NCBI RefSeq assembly: GCF_900116875.1
Contig: NZ_FPCC01000013.1
Location: forward strand, 27,605-91,604
Reading direction: 5' to 3'
DNA from: Butyrivibrio sp. INlla21
GTDB lineage: Bacteria; Bacillota; Clostridia; Lachnospirales; Lachnospiraceae
DNA length: 64,000 nucleotides
Shown here: piece after piece, positions 57,250 through 64,000 of the stretch
Numbering within the stretch: position 1 is the first letter of the stretch
Layout of the letters: each line of letters starts with the position of its first letter
Notes under the pieces: generated by a model
Told to the model about the DNA's origin: nothing
The model's database searches: none
The model's input: only the letters and a program-made list of their open reading frames with translations
Made by a program: the position numbers and the translations under genes

Positions 57250-57261
57250 CACTTTAAAGTG
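57250..57261. promoter_or_regulatory. Palindromic operator candidate before the acyl-CoA synthetase gene
   Basis: CACTTTAAAGTG, a perfect 12-bp palindrome directly between the predicted promoter and the ribosome site; half-sites ACTTTA recur nearby (57262-57273). It could bind a repressor. Confidence 0.45.
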
Positions 57262-57270
57262 ATAAAGTAA

Positions 57271-57299
57271 AGTATAAACATATTTTATTTAAAGGTCAA
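57271..57299 (-). promoter_or_regulatory. Sigma-A promoter of the acyl-CoA synthetase gene
   Basis: Minus strand TTGACC (57299-57294), 17-bp spacer, TATACT (57276-57271). Confidence 0.8.
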
Positions 57300-57361
57300 A
57301 TATGATATATTAGCTTTATCGCGTTAAATTGGTATATTTATTCTGTAGGAGGTTTTTTACC

Positions 57362-59119
57362 ATGGATCAAACAAAGAACGGGCAGCTCATGCTGGGCAAC
57401 AAGGCAGTTGCTCGCGGTCTTTACGAGGCCGGAGTCTGCTTTATATCCAGCTATCCCGGAACTCCGAGTACCGAAGTTACCGAAGAAGCTGCCAAGTATG
57501 ATGAAATATATTGCGAATGGGCACCTAATGAGAAGGTTGCTATGGAGTCAGCTTTCGGCGCATCACTCGCAGGTCGCAGAGCATTCTGTGCTCAGAAGCA
57601 CGTTGGACTTAACGTTGCCGCAGACCCTCTTTATACAATGTCTTACACAGGCGTTAACGCCGGTCTTGTAATCGTTGTGGCTGACGATGCAGGAATGCAT
57701 TCATCTCAGAATGAGCAGGATTCCCGTCATCACGCTATCGCTGCCAAGGTTCCCATGATCGAGCCTTCAGATTCAAAAGAAGCTTTGGAATACACCAAGC
57801 TTGCTTATGAGATCTCAGAGAAATTCGACACTCCCGTACTTCTTAAGATGTGCACAAGAGTAGCTCACTCTCAGTCTATCGTTGAAACAGGCGAGCGTGT
57901 TGTTCCCGATAAGCCTTATGAAAAGAACATTGCCAAGTACGTTATGATGCCCGGTAATGCCAAGAAGCGTCACCCCATCGTTGAACAGCGTACTTTGGAT
58001 CTTATTAAATTCGCAGAAGAAAATCCCATCAACAGAGTAGAAATGGGCGGTACTGAAATAGGTATCATCACATGCTCCACTTCTTATCAATATGTAAAGG
58101 AAGTATTCGGTGATTCCGTAAGCGTACTTAAGCTTGGTATGACCAATCCTCTTCCCTGCGATCTTATAAAGAACTTCGCAGCTAAAGTTGATAAGCTCTT
58201 TGTTGTTGAGGAGCTTGATCCCATTATCGAAAATCACGTTAAGGCTCTTGGAATCAAAGTTACAGGAAAAGAACTTCTTCCCGTTATCGACGAGTTCTCA
58301 CAGAACCTTCTTGCAAAAGCCTTCGGCAAAGACGTAAATGACGGCTTTACCATTGATGAGCAGATTCCCGCAAGACCTCCTGTAATGTGTGCAGGCTGCC
58401 CTCACAGAGGACTCTTTTACACACTTAAAAAGAACAATTGCACCGTTCTTGGTGATATCGGATGCTATACACTCGGCGCCGTTCCTCCTCTCGGAGCAAT
58501 TGAGATGACACTTTGCATGGGTGCTTCCATCGGTGCCGTTCACGGATTTAATAAGGTAAGAGGTGCTGAGAGCGAGAAAAAGACTGTTGCCGTTATCGGT
58601 GATTCAACATTCATGCACTCAGGTATGACAGGTCTTGCAAACGTTGCTTATAATCAGTCCAATTCAACTATCGTTATCGTAGATAACTCGATCACAGGAA
58701 TGACAGGTCATCAGCAGAACCCCACTACAGGATATAACATCAAGGGTGACCCTGCAGGAAAGATTGATCTTGAAGCTCTTTGCAAAGCTATGGGCTTTGA
58801 GCGCGTAAGAGTCGTTGATCCATATAACTTAAAGCAGTGCGATGAGGTACTCAAGGAAGAGCTCAATGTTGAGGCTCCTTCAGTTATCATTTCAAGAAGA
58901 CCTTGTGCACTTCTTAAATACGTTAAGCACAACAAACCTCTTAAGGTTAATACCGACAAGTGCGTTGGATGTAAGTCATGCATGAAGATCGGATGCCCTG
59001 CTATCTCAATGAAGAACGGCAAGGCCACAATAGATAACACATTATGCGTTGGATGCAATGTATGTTCACAGATGTGCCCTGTAGGTGCATTTGAAAGCAC
59101 TGCGGAAAGTGAGGCCTGA
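57362..59119 (+). CDS. iorA: Indolepyruvate:ferredoxin oxidoreductase, alpha subunit
   Basis: Oxidatively decarboxylates aryl pyruvates (indole-, phenyl-, hydroxyphenyl-pyruvate) to aryl-acetyl-CoA, reducing ferredoxin; may also run in reverse. Pyrimidine-binding region at the N-terminus (GTPSTEVTEEAAKYDEIYCE), thiamine-diphosphate-binding region at the middle (PPVMCAGCPHRGLFYTL, GDIGCYTLGAVPPLGAIE, IGDSTFMHSG, IVDNSITGMTGHQQNP) and two C-terminal 4Fe-4S sites (KCVGCKSCMKIGCPAI and LCVGCNVCSQMCPVGAF). 585 aa. TAGGAGG site precedes ATG 57362. Followed 2 bp later by iorB. Confidence 0.96.
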   Translation: MDQTKNGQLMLGNKAVARGLYEAGVCFISSYPGTPSTEVTEEAAKYDEIYCEWAPNEKVAMESAFGASLAGRRAFCAQKHVGLNVAADPLYTMSYTGVNAGLVIVVADDAGMHSSQNEQDSRHHAIAAKVPMIEPSDSKEALEYTKLAYEISEKFDTPVLLKMCTRVAHSQSIVETGERVVPDKPYEKNIAKYVMMPGNAKKRHPIVEQRTLDLIKFAEENPINRVEMGGTEIGIITCSTSYQYVKEVFGDSVSVLKLGMTNPLPCDLIKNFAAKVDKLFVVEELDPIIENHVKALGIKVTGKELLPVIDEFSQNLLAKAFGKDVNDGFTIDEQIPARPPVMCAGCPHRGLFYTLKKNNCTVLGDIGCYTLGAVPPLGAIEMTLCMGASIGAVHGFNKVRGAESEKKTVAVIGDSTFMHSGMTGLANVAYNQSNSTIVIVDNSITGMTGHQQNPTTGYNIKGDPAGKIDLEALCKAMGFERVRVVDPYNLKQCDEVLKEELNVEAPSVIISRRPCALLKYVKHNKPLKVNTDKCVGCKSCMKIGCPAISMKNGKATIDNTLCVGCNVCSQMCPVGAFESTAESEA

Positions 59120-59121
59120 TA

Positions 59122-59694
59122 ATGGAAACTAAGAATATTATGATCGTCGGCGTAGGCGGACAGGGTTCGCTTCTTGCCAGCAAATTATTGGGACATCTCC
59201 TTCTTTCACAGGGCTATGACGTTAAGGTGTCCGAAGTTCACGGAATGTCTCAGAGAGGCGGATCCGTTGTTACATATGTAAGATACGGTGATAAGGTTTA
59301 CTCTCCCGTTATTGATAAGGGCGAGGCTGATTACATCGTTTCATTCGAAATCCTTGAGGCAGCCAGATGGCTTCCTTTCCTTAAAAAGGACGGTCAGATC
59401 GTTACCAATACTCAGCAGATCGATCCCATGCCTGTAATTACAGGTGCTGCAGAGTATCCCGAGGACCTAGTATCTAAATTAAAAGCTTCCGGAGCAAAGG
59501 TTGATGCTCTTGATTGTCTCTCACTTGCAGAGCAGGCAGGCTCAGCCAAGGCTGTTAACATCGTTCTTCTCGGAAGACTCTCTCACTACTTCGATCTTCC
59601 CGAAGATGCTTGGATGAAGTCTCTTGAAGCCAATGTACCCGCCAAGTTCCTTGAGATGAACAAAAAAGCTTTCGAGCTTGGTAAGAATCAGTAA
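59122..59694 (+). CDS. iorB: Indolepyruvate:ferredoxin oxidoreductase, beta subunit
   Basis: Gamma-domain-type subunit that completes the enzyme with IorA. MIVGVGGQGSLLASKLLG at the N-terminus and SEVHGMSQRGGSVVTYVRYG are the standard signatures. 190 aa. Starts 2 bp after iorA stop, so translation is coupled. Confidence 0.95.
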   Translation: METKNIMIVGVGGQGSLLASKLLGHLLLSQGYDVKVSEVHGMSQRGGSVVTYVRYGDKVYSPVIDKGEADYIVSFEILEAARWLPFLKKDGQIVTNTQQIDPMPVITGAAEYPEDLVSKLKASGAKVDALDCLSLAEQAGSAKAVNIVLLGRLSHYFDLPEDAWMKSLEANVPAKFLEMNKKAFELGKNQ

Positions 59695-59727
59695 GCATTA
59701 CTCATATTAACAACAAAGGAGAAAGAC

Positions 59728-61029
59728 ATGGAGCGATATTATCAGAAAGAAATCGAATGCGCCCCTTATGAGGAAATTCGTAAGATCCAATCAGAAAAAC
59801 TAGTTAAACAGGTTAAGCATGTATGGGATAATGTCCCCTACTACCGCAAAAAAATGGAAGAAAAAGGCGTTACACCTGATGATATCAAGTCAGTTGATGA
59901 CCTCCATAAGCTTCCCTTCTTATCAAAGAAAGATTTAAGAGATGCATATCCTTACGGACTTCTCGGTAAGCCCTTAAAGGAATGTGTACGTATTCATTCA
60001 ACATCAGGAACAACAGGTAAAAGAGTCGTTGCCTACTACACACAGCACGACCTTGATCTCTGGGAGGATTGCTGTGCGCGTGCCATCATGGCTGCCGGCG
60101 GAACGGATGAAGACGTTGTTCATGTTGCATACGGATACGGCCTCTTTACAGGTGGTGCCGGAATCCACGGCGGTTCACACAAAGTAGGCTCTCTTACTAT
60201 TCCAATCAGTTCGGGAAATACAGACAGACAGATAATGTTCATCAACGATCTTGGTGCCACTATCCTCTGCTGTACTCCCAGCTATGCGGCATATTTGTCA
60301 GAGCGTTTTAAAGAGATGGGCTACGGCCCCGATGATATTCCGCTTAAGGCAGGAATCTTCGGCGCTGAGGCATGGAGTGAAGAAATGCGTGCCGATATCG
60401 AGAAAACTCTCGGAATAAAGGCTTACGACATTTACGGACTTACAGAGCTCTCAGGCCCCGGTGTTGCATTTGAGTGTTCAGAGCAGAACGGAATGCACAT
60501 CAATGAGGACCACTTTATCGCTGAGATCATCGATCCCGATACAGAGGAAGTCCTTCCCGAAGGTTCACAGGGTGAGCTCGTATTTACAGCGGTAGATAAA
60601 GAAGCCTTCCCTATGATCAGATATCGTACAAGAGATATCTGCAAGCTCACAAGAGAAAAATGTTCTTGCGGAAGAACCCACGTGCGTATGGCTAAGCCTA
60701 TGGGTCGTTCAGACGATATGCTTATCATCCGCGGTGTAAACGTATTCCCCAGCCAGATCGAAACTGTTCTTATGAACAACGGCTATGCAGCTAACTATCA
60801 GATCGTTGTAGACAGAGTCAACAACACGGATACTCTTGATGTACAGGTTGAGATGACTCCCGAGATGTTCACAGATAATGTCGGTGAGATTGAGGAACGT
60901 CAGAAGAAGCTTGTAGAAGGCCTTAAGTCCATGCTCGGCATTAAGGCAAAGGTTTCTCTCCTCGCTCCCAAGTCAATTGCACGAAGCGAAGGAAAAGCCG
61001 TAAGAGTTATCGATAACAGAAAGATCTGA
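59728..61029 (+). CDS. paaK: Phenylacetate-CoA ligase-like enzyme
   Basis: AMP-forming ligase that links phenylacetate (or indole-/hydroxyphenyl-acetate) to CoA. Motifs: HSTSGTTGKRVVAYYTQ (phosphate loop), YDIYGLTELSGPGVAFECS, YRTRDIC and GRSDDMLIIRGVNVFPSQIE. 433 aa, the PaaK length. In methanogens and some gut anaerobes an IOR-PaaK pair turns aryl-acetates into aryl-pyruvates for amino acid synthesis, or the reverse for energy; direction cannot be told here. GGAG site 6 nt before the ATG. Confidence 0.93.
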   Translation: MERYYQKEIECAPYEEIRKIQSEKLVKQVKHVWDNVPYYRKKMEEKGVTPDDIKSVDDLHKLPFLSKKDLRDAYPYGLLGKPLKECVRIHSTSGTTGKRVVAYYTQHDLDLWEDCCARAIMAAGGTDEDVVHVAYGYGLFTGGAGIHGGSHKVGSLTIPISSGNTDRQIMFINDLGATILCCTPSYAAYLSERFKEMGYGPDDIPLKAGIFGAEAWSEEMRADIEKTLGIKAYDIYGLTELSGPGVAFECSEQNGMHINEDHFIAEIIDPDTEEVLPEGSQGELVFTAVDKEAFPMIRYRTRDICKLTREKCSCGRTHVRMAKPMGRSDDMLIIRGVNVFPSQIETVLMNNGYAANYQIVVDRVNNTDTLDVQVEMTPEMFTDNVGEIEERQKKLVEGLKSMLGIKAKVSLLAPKSIARSEGKAVRVIDNRKI

Positions 61030-61068
61030 TACCGGTCATTTAACCGAGATTTTAACCGCAAAATCAGA

Positions 61069-61074
61069 TATAAT
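61069..61074 (+). promoter_or_regulatory. Possible -10 before the ACT gene
   Basis: TATAAT 34 bp before the ATG, with no clear -35. The ACT gene may be expressed with paaK or from here. Confidence 0.35.
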
Positions 61075-61108
61075 AATAGTATAAAATACAAACAAGGGGG
61101 ATACAGCC

Positions 61109-61546
61109 ATGAGCGTTATGCAGATTTCAGTATTTCTTGAGAATAAACCCGGAACCTTAAAGAAGATGACAGGTGTCCTTGCAGCCAATAAGATCGACAT
61201 GCGTGCTACTTCTCTTGCAGAGACAAAGGACTTTGGTATCGCAAGGCTTGTAGTAGACGATGCTCTGTCAGCTGTTAACACTCTTAAGGAAAACAACTTC
61301 GTTGCAAGCCTCACTCCTGTCCTTGCAATCGAGATACCGGATGAAATGGGCGGACTTGATAAACTTCTTACAGTATTCGATGAAGCCAAGGTAAACATCG
61401 AGTACATGTACGCTTTCTCTGGCGGTTCCAACAAAGATCACGCTTACATGATCTTCAGAGTAAGCGATACCAAGAACGCCGAAGCTAAGCTTGCTGCTAA
61501 TAAATCAATCAAGATGCTTACGCAGGAAGATCTTGAACAGATCTGA
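61109..61546 (+). CDS. Tandem ACT-domain protein
   Basis: Two ACT domains in 145 aa: MQISVFLENKPGTLKKMTGVL (about 5-70) and GLDKLLTVFDEAKVNIEYMYAF (about 75-140). Such stand-alone tandem ACT proteins bind amino acids and occur beside paaK in many anaerobes, so a regulatory role in aryl amino acid use is likely but the ligand is unknown. GGGGG site. Ends the module; a strong bidirectional terminator follows. Confidence 0.9.
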   Translation: MSVMQISVFLENKPGTLKKMTGVLAANKIDMRATSLAETKDFGIARLVVDDALSAVNTLKENNFVASLTPVLAIEIPDEMGGLDKLLTVFDEAKVNIEYMYAFSGGSNKDHAYMIFRVSDTKNAEAKLAANKSIKMLTQEDLEQI

Positions 61547-61576
61547 TTTTTAGAAATAACATTTTATAAATAAATG

Positions 61577-61615
61577 ATCCGAAAATGCGCAGTTATTGCA
61601 TTTTCGGATTTATTT
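61577..61615. terminator. Bidirectional terminator between the ACT and lipoprotein genes
   Basis: ATCCGAAAATGC (61577-61588) and GCATTTTCGGAT (61598-61609), perfect 12-bp stem and 9-nt loop, with T-rich runs on both strands. Confidence 0.9.
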
Positions 61616-61616
61616 A

Positions 61617-63557
61617 TTATTTATTTCTTGTAAGCTTAGAATTTCCGTTTAGCTCTTCATAAGGAATATCTACTTTATATTCACCGGAAGCATATGACCC
61701 CAGTTCATATACATTAAAGCAATAGGTCGCATGATCATCATAATAAGATATATTTGAAGAATCTATTGACGCACGTTCATAAGCTTCATTATACAGTTTC
61801 TCTTCACCGTTCTCCTCATCTACCGCATAATGATCCGGATTAATGTTTCTATCTTCCAAAATCTTACCGGCGATCAAAGTCTTGAATTCATCTTCCGTTC
61901 CCGGGTAGAAATTCTCCATTGATAGCTCTTCTCCCGTTTCAAGATCAAAGATATATTCATCTGTATAATAAGTGCCATGAGGTCCGCCTCCGTATGAAAA
62001 TTCCGGCATTTCAACAGCAAGAAATTTATCGTTTAAAATTCTGACATCAGAAACTCTAAATTCTTCTTCATAACCGTAATATCCGTCATCATTATGATAA
62101 TCACACTCCGTTTCATCCTCAGCATATGGCTTACTATTATCTACAAATTCTTCCATTTTGTCACTGAGCGCTTTATTTATTTTTGACGCCTGTTTAGAAT
62201 ACTCTTTATTTAAGCTAAACAGTTCATAATCCCCCCGCCATACATTGACGCCGCAGAAAGGACAATTACCCTCAAAGGATTTATGCTCCACTGATCCATA
62301 TTTTAGACTGTTTATCGTTTTTATCGGACAATCTATATCTATAAGCTGCGCATCATCACTATAGCCATCTATTCTAAACCATTTTAGCTCGGCATCTTTG
62401 ATATCACTAACAAATATATTACCGTTTTTAAACTGATAATATTCATTATATGGTAAACTCACACCCGCTTTTTCTTCATAGGAATAAACAAGCTTATCCG
62501 TTCTATCCTCAAGATCAAATTCATGTAAAGAATACTGATCTGTATAATACAGCTTATTATTATCTACATCAAATATATTTTTACTTGAGACATCAAGAAT
62601 TTTATCTAGTTTGTTGTTCTTAAAGTCTAATGAATAAACATCTGTAGCATATTCAGCAGATCTGAAAGCTTCGGCAGCAAAAATAATTTTCTCCTTGTCA
62701 TAATATATGACATTGCCTTTTTTATCATGTAAAAGATTTAATTCTTCCTTTTTACCATCCGGCTCTATCTTAAAATAACGCTGTACACCGTTATCGTAAC
62801 CTGTTACAACCACATATCCGATTTCATCAAATGCTCTTTTCAGGGAAAAGACTTTTCTTGAATATAAATCCGAAAAATGATACGAAGATTTTTCAACATA
62901 ATAATCATCTATACTTTGCAAAACCTCGTAATTATCCGACTCTTCAAGGTCAAAAACAAATCCGTCAGATATAGAAAACTCCTTCTCTATCTTGATATCA
63001 TCCTTATCGTAAAAAAGTACATATAACTTATTATCATAGTACTCCATACAATCAATAAAATAAGTTCCAAATTCATATTGAGAAAAGACTTTTTGAATCC
63101 TATTATTTCTTATATCAATAGCAAATAATCCTTGTGGTTTTCCATCAAAATACAATTCGGTAAATAAAACACCAATATCAGAAGCATAATAGTCCGGACG
63201 TATCATGCCTTCAACGTTGATATTATTTTCCATAAGCAGATTGATCAGTCTATCAGTTAAATCCTCTTTTTTATCTCCATTTTTGTCAACAAGATATAAT
63301 TTAGGATAGACACCATCCTCATCTCCATATCCTGAATAGGTTAAAAGATAATCATAATCATTTAAAAACCCATCCTTAGCATCTTCTGTACTTTCTGTCA
63401 TTTCAAGACTTGATACATTCAAACTACTACTTTCGTCATTTGATGAGTTATCAGCTACATTATCATTTTCGTAATTAGGACCTATCTCCTTGCCACAACC
63501 GACGAAAAATAATGCAAGGATTGCAGTACATGTTATAAAAATCAGTTTCTTAATCAT
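61617..63557 (-). CDS. Large lipoprotein with a C-terminal DUF3298-like domain
   Basis: Surface lipoprotein of 646 aa, not assigned to a known function. Signal peptide with lipobox LFFVGCGK (Cys about 21), then a Ser/Asn/Glu linker. A middle part of repeated hydrophobic-aspartate strands (for example LYFDGKPQGLFAIDI, NKLYYTDQYSLHEFDL) looks like a beta-propeller. A zinc-ribbon-like CPFCGVNVW stands alone. The last 170 residues have EMPEFSYGGGPHGTYYTDEY and EYIFDLETGEELSMENFYPG, the DUF3298 (RsiV-type) pattern. Base composition is more AT-rich than the core genes, fitting recent acquisition. AAAGGAAA site before the ATG. Confidence 0.8.
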   Translation of the reverse strand: MIKKLIFITCTAILALFFVGCGKEIGPNYENDNVADNSSNDESSSLNVSSLEMTESTEDAKDGFLNDYDYLLTYSGYGDEDGVYPKLYLVDKNGDKKEDLTDRLINLLMENNINVEGMIRPDYYASDIGVLFTELYFDGKPQGLFAIDIRNNRIQKVFSQYEFGTYFIDCMEYYDNKLYVLFYDKDDIKIEKEFSISDGFVFDLEESDNYEVLQSIDDYYVEKSSYHFSDLYSRKVFSLKRAFDEIGYVVVTGYDNGVQRYFKIEPDGKKEELNLLHDKKGNVIYYDKEKIIFAAEAFRSAEYATDVYSLDFKNNKLDKILDVSSKNIFDVDNNKLYYTDQYSLHEFDLEDRTDKLVYSYEEKAGVSLPYNEYYQFKNGNIFVSDIKDAELKWFRIDGYSDDAQLIDIDCPIKTINSLKYGSVEHKSFEGNCPFCGVNVWRGDYELFSLNKEYSKQASKINKALSDKMEEFVDNSKPYAEDETECDYHNDDGYYGYEEEFRVSDVRILNDKFLAVEMPEFSYGGGPHGTYYTDEYIFDLETGEELSMENFYPGTEDEFKTLIAGKILEDRNINPDHYAVDEENGEEKLYNEAYERASIDSSNISYYDDHATYCFNVYELGSYASGEYKVDIPYEELNGNSKLTRNK

Positions 63558-63601
63558 AAATCGTTTCCTTTTATTGCGTTCGTTCTAATTGAATTTAATT
63601 T

Positions 63602-63700
63602 TTATAATTTCATTTCCATTGTTGTCTTTTGTGGTTTCATTCCCATCTTCTCATAAAAAGCTCTGGCTCTGTCATTCAATGTCATTAAGTTAAGAGGGAC
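63602..63700 (-). pseudogene. C-terminal remnant of a GNAT acetyltransferase
   Basis: Minus-strand translation before the stop at 63602 reads NDRARAFYEKMGM, then KPQKTTMEMKL. This is the typical end of a GNAT N-acetyltransferase (acceptor-side Asn-x-x-Ala, FYEKMGF-type motif). The N-terminal 120 or so residues are not adjacent. The frame stays open rightward into the IS-like sequence, so the exact junction is uncertain (somewhere between about 63677 and 63760). The gene was probably cut by the IS element. Confidence 0.75.
63677..63694. repeat. Possible IS4-type terminal inverted repeat
   Basis: CAATGTCATTAAGTTAAG. I recall this CATTAAGTTAAG motif at the ends of IS4-family elements of Clostridia, but the right end lies outside the window, so it cannot be confirmed here. 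Confidence 0.4.
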
Positions 63701-63702
63701 TT

Positions 63703-63743
63703 TAAAAGATCTCTGCATCAAAAATGATGCAGGGGTCTTTTTT
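63703..63743 (+). terminator. Rho-independent terminator at the IS left end
   Basis: CTGCATCA (63712-63719, part of a longer stem) pairs with TGATGCAG (63724-63731), extended by AAAAGA/TCTTTT, followed by a T run. It shields the transposase gene from outside transcription. Confidence 0.75.
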
Positions 63744-63781
63744 TCTGCAAAGAAGGGGTTGACAGCAACACCGAAAAGTGC

Positions 63782-63826
63782 GGCCGCTTTCGCTACTGAT
63801 TGTTTTTAGAGGTAGCGAAAGCGGCC
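63782..63826 (+). repeat. 15-bp perfect inverted repeat upstream of the transposase gene
   Basis: GGCCGCTTTCGCTAC (63782-63796) and GTAGCGAAAGCGGCC (63812-63826), 15-nt loop. It follows a TTGACA at 63760-63765 and would form a strong hairpin in the leader. Confidence 0.85.
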
Positions 63827-63859
63827 CTTGAAATTGTAAGCATATTTCTCAATTTCAAG
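63827..63859 (+). promoter_or_regulatory. Hairpin overlapping the transposase ribosome site
   Basis: CTTGAAATTG (63827-63836) and CAATTTCAAG (63850-63859), 13-nt loop. The right arm contains the first AAG of the AAGGAGGTG ribosome site (63857-63865), so folding would limit translation. Confidence 0.75.
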
Positions 63860-63868
63860 GAGGTGCAC

Positions 63869-64000
63869 ATGAAACCACAAATAGTAAAGAATCTTTTGAT
63901 GTCTCAGATCAAAACAATTGCTGCTAATGCCAAGTCTTTCTGTATCGATGCTGAGAGGAACTTCTCAAGAAAAAGAAAACTGACTATGGAAAAAATCATT
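63869..64000 (+). mobile_element. IS4-like transposase gene, 5' end only
   Basis: First 44 codons of a DDE transposase: starts MKPQIVKNLLMSQIK and continues NFSRKRKLTMEKII, the IS4-family start (basic, RKLT motif). AAGGAGGTG 4 nt before the ATG. Cut by the window edge; catalytic residues are outside. Confidence 0.8.

Larger units (their letters stand above)
63558..63868. other. Accessory gap: acetyltransferase remnant and IS left end
   Basis: A 311-bp stretch without a complete gene. It holds the tail of a GNAT gene on the minus strand, a terminator hairpin, two further inverted repeats and the ribosome site of a transposase gene, each listed separately. Confidence 0.75.

Overview
The window looks like a chromosomal segment of a low-to-moderate GC Firmicute, most likely a Lachnospiraceae member (Butyrivibrio/Pseudobutyrivibrio-like). 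Evidence: AGGAGG ribosome sites, many TTG starts, a Prp protease beside an N-terminally extended L27, a LexA with GAAC-N4-GTTC-type boxes, HisZ plus short HisG, RecU, SepF and the obg-yhbY-nadD-yqeK-rsfS cluster. No rRNA, tRNA, CRISPR array or prophage was seen. The assignment is inference from gene content.

Layout. 1-4.0 kb (+): a secreted amidase, two pseudouridine synthases, an unknown membrane protein and RecU. 4.1-9.2 kb (+): a partial histidine operon (hisZ-hisG-hisD-hisB-hisIE), with hisIE carrying an extra degenerate HisA/HisF-like domain. 9.2-17.4 kb (+): a B12/radical-SAM pair, RNase E/G, L21-Prp-L27, Obg, YhbY, NadD, YqeK and RsfS. 17.5-18.7 kb: a divergent SOS locus of lexA and a YneA-like LysM protein with four LexA boxes. 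18.8-21.8 kb (+): a chemoreceptor and a D,D-carboxypeptidase.

21.87-57.24 kb is almost entirely on the minus strand. It holds a Xer recombinase with an upstream dif-like 11-6-11 site, a cytidylate-kinase-like protein, rluD-lspA-aroB, sepF with an HlyD-like adaptor and a P-loop protein, the cell-shape cluster radC-mreBCD-mrdA-rodA-mgsA-dac, the repair/tRNA-modification cluster miaB-mutS-mutL-miaA, pepT with an amylase-like pseudoenzyme, and a pcrA-gltX-dut-ATPase-like-acs block. 57.36-61.5 kb (+) is an aryl-pyruvate/aryl-acetate module: iorA, iorB, phenylacetate-CoA ligase and a tandem ACT protein. 61.6-64 kb (-/+) is accessory: a large lipoprotein, the tail of an acetyltransferase gene, and the left end of an IS4-like element.

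The most notable overall pattern is that genes converge on about 21.85 kb, next to the Xer gene and its dif-like site, as expected at a replication terminus. A second theme is enzymes that keep their fold but have lost catalytic residues: the HisA/F-like domain, the GH13 protein, the MgsA-like protein and the P-type ATPase-like protein.
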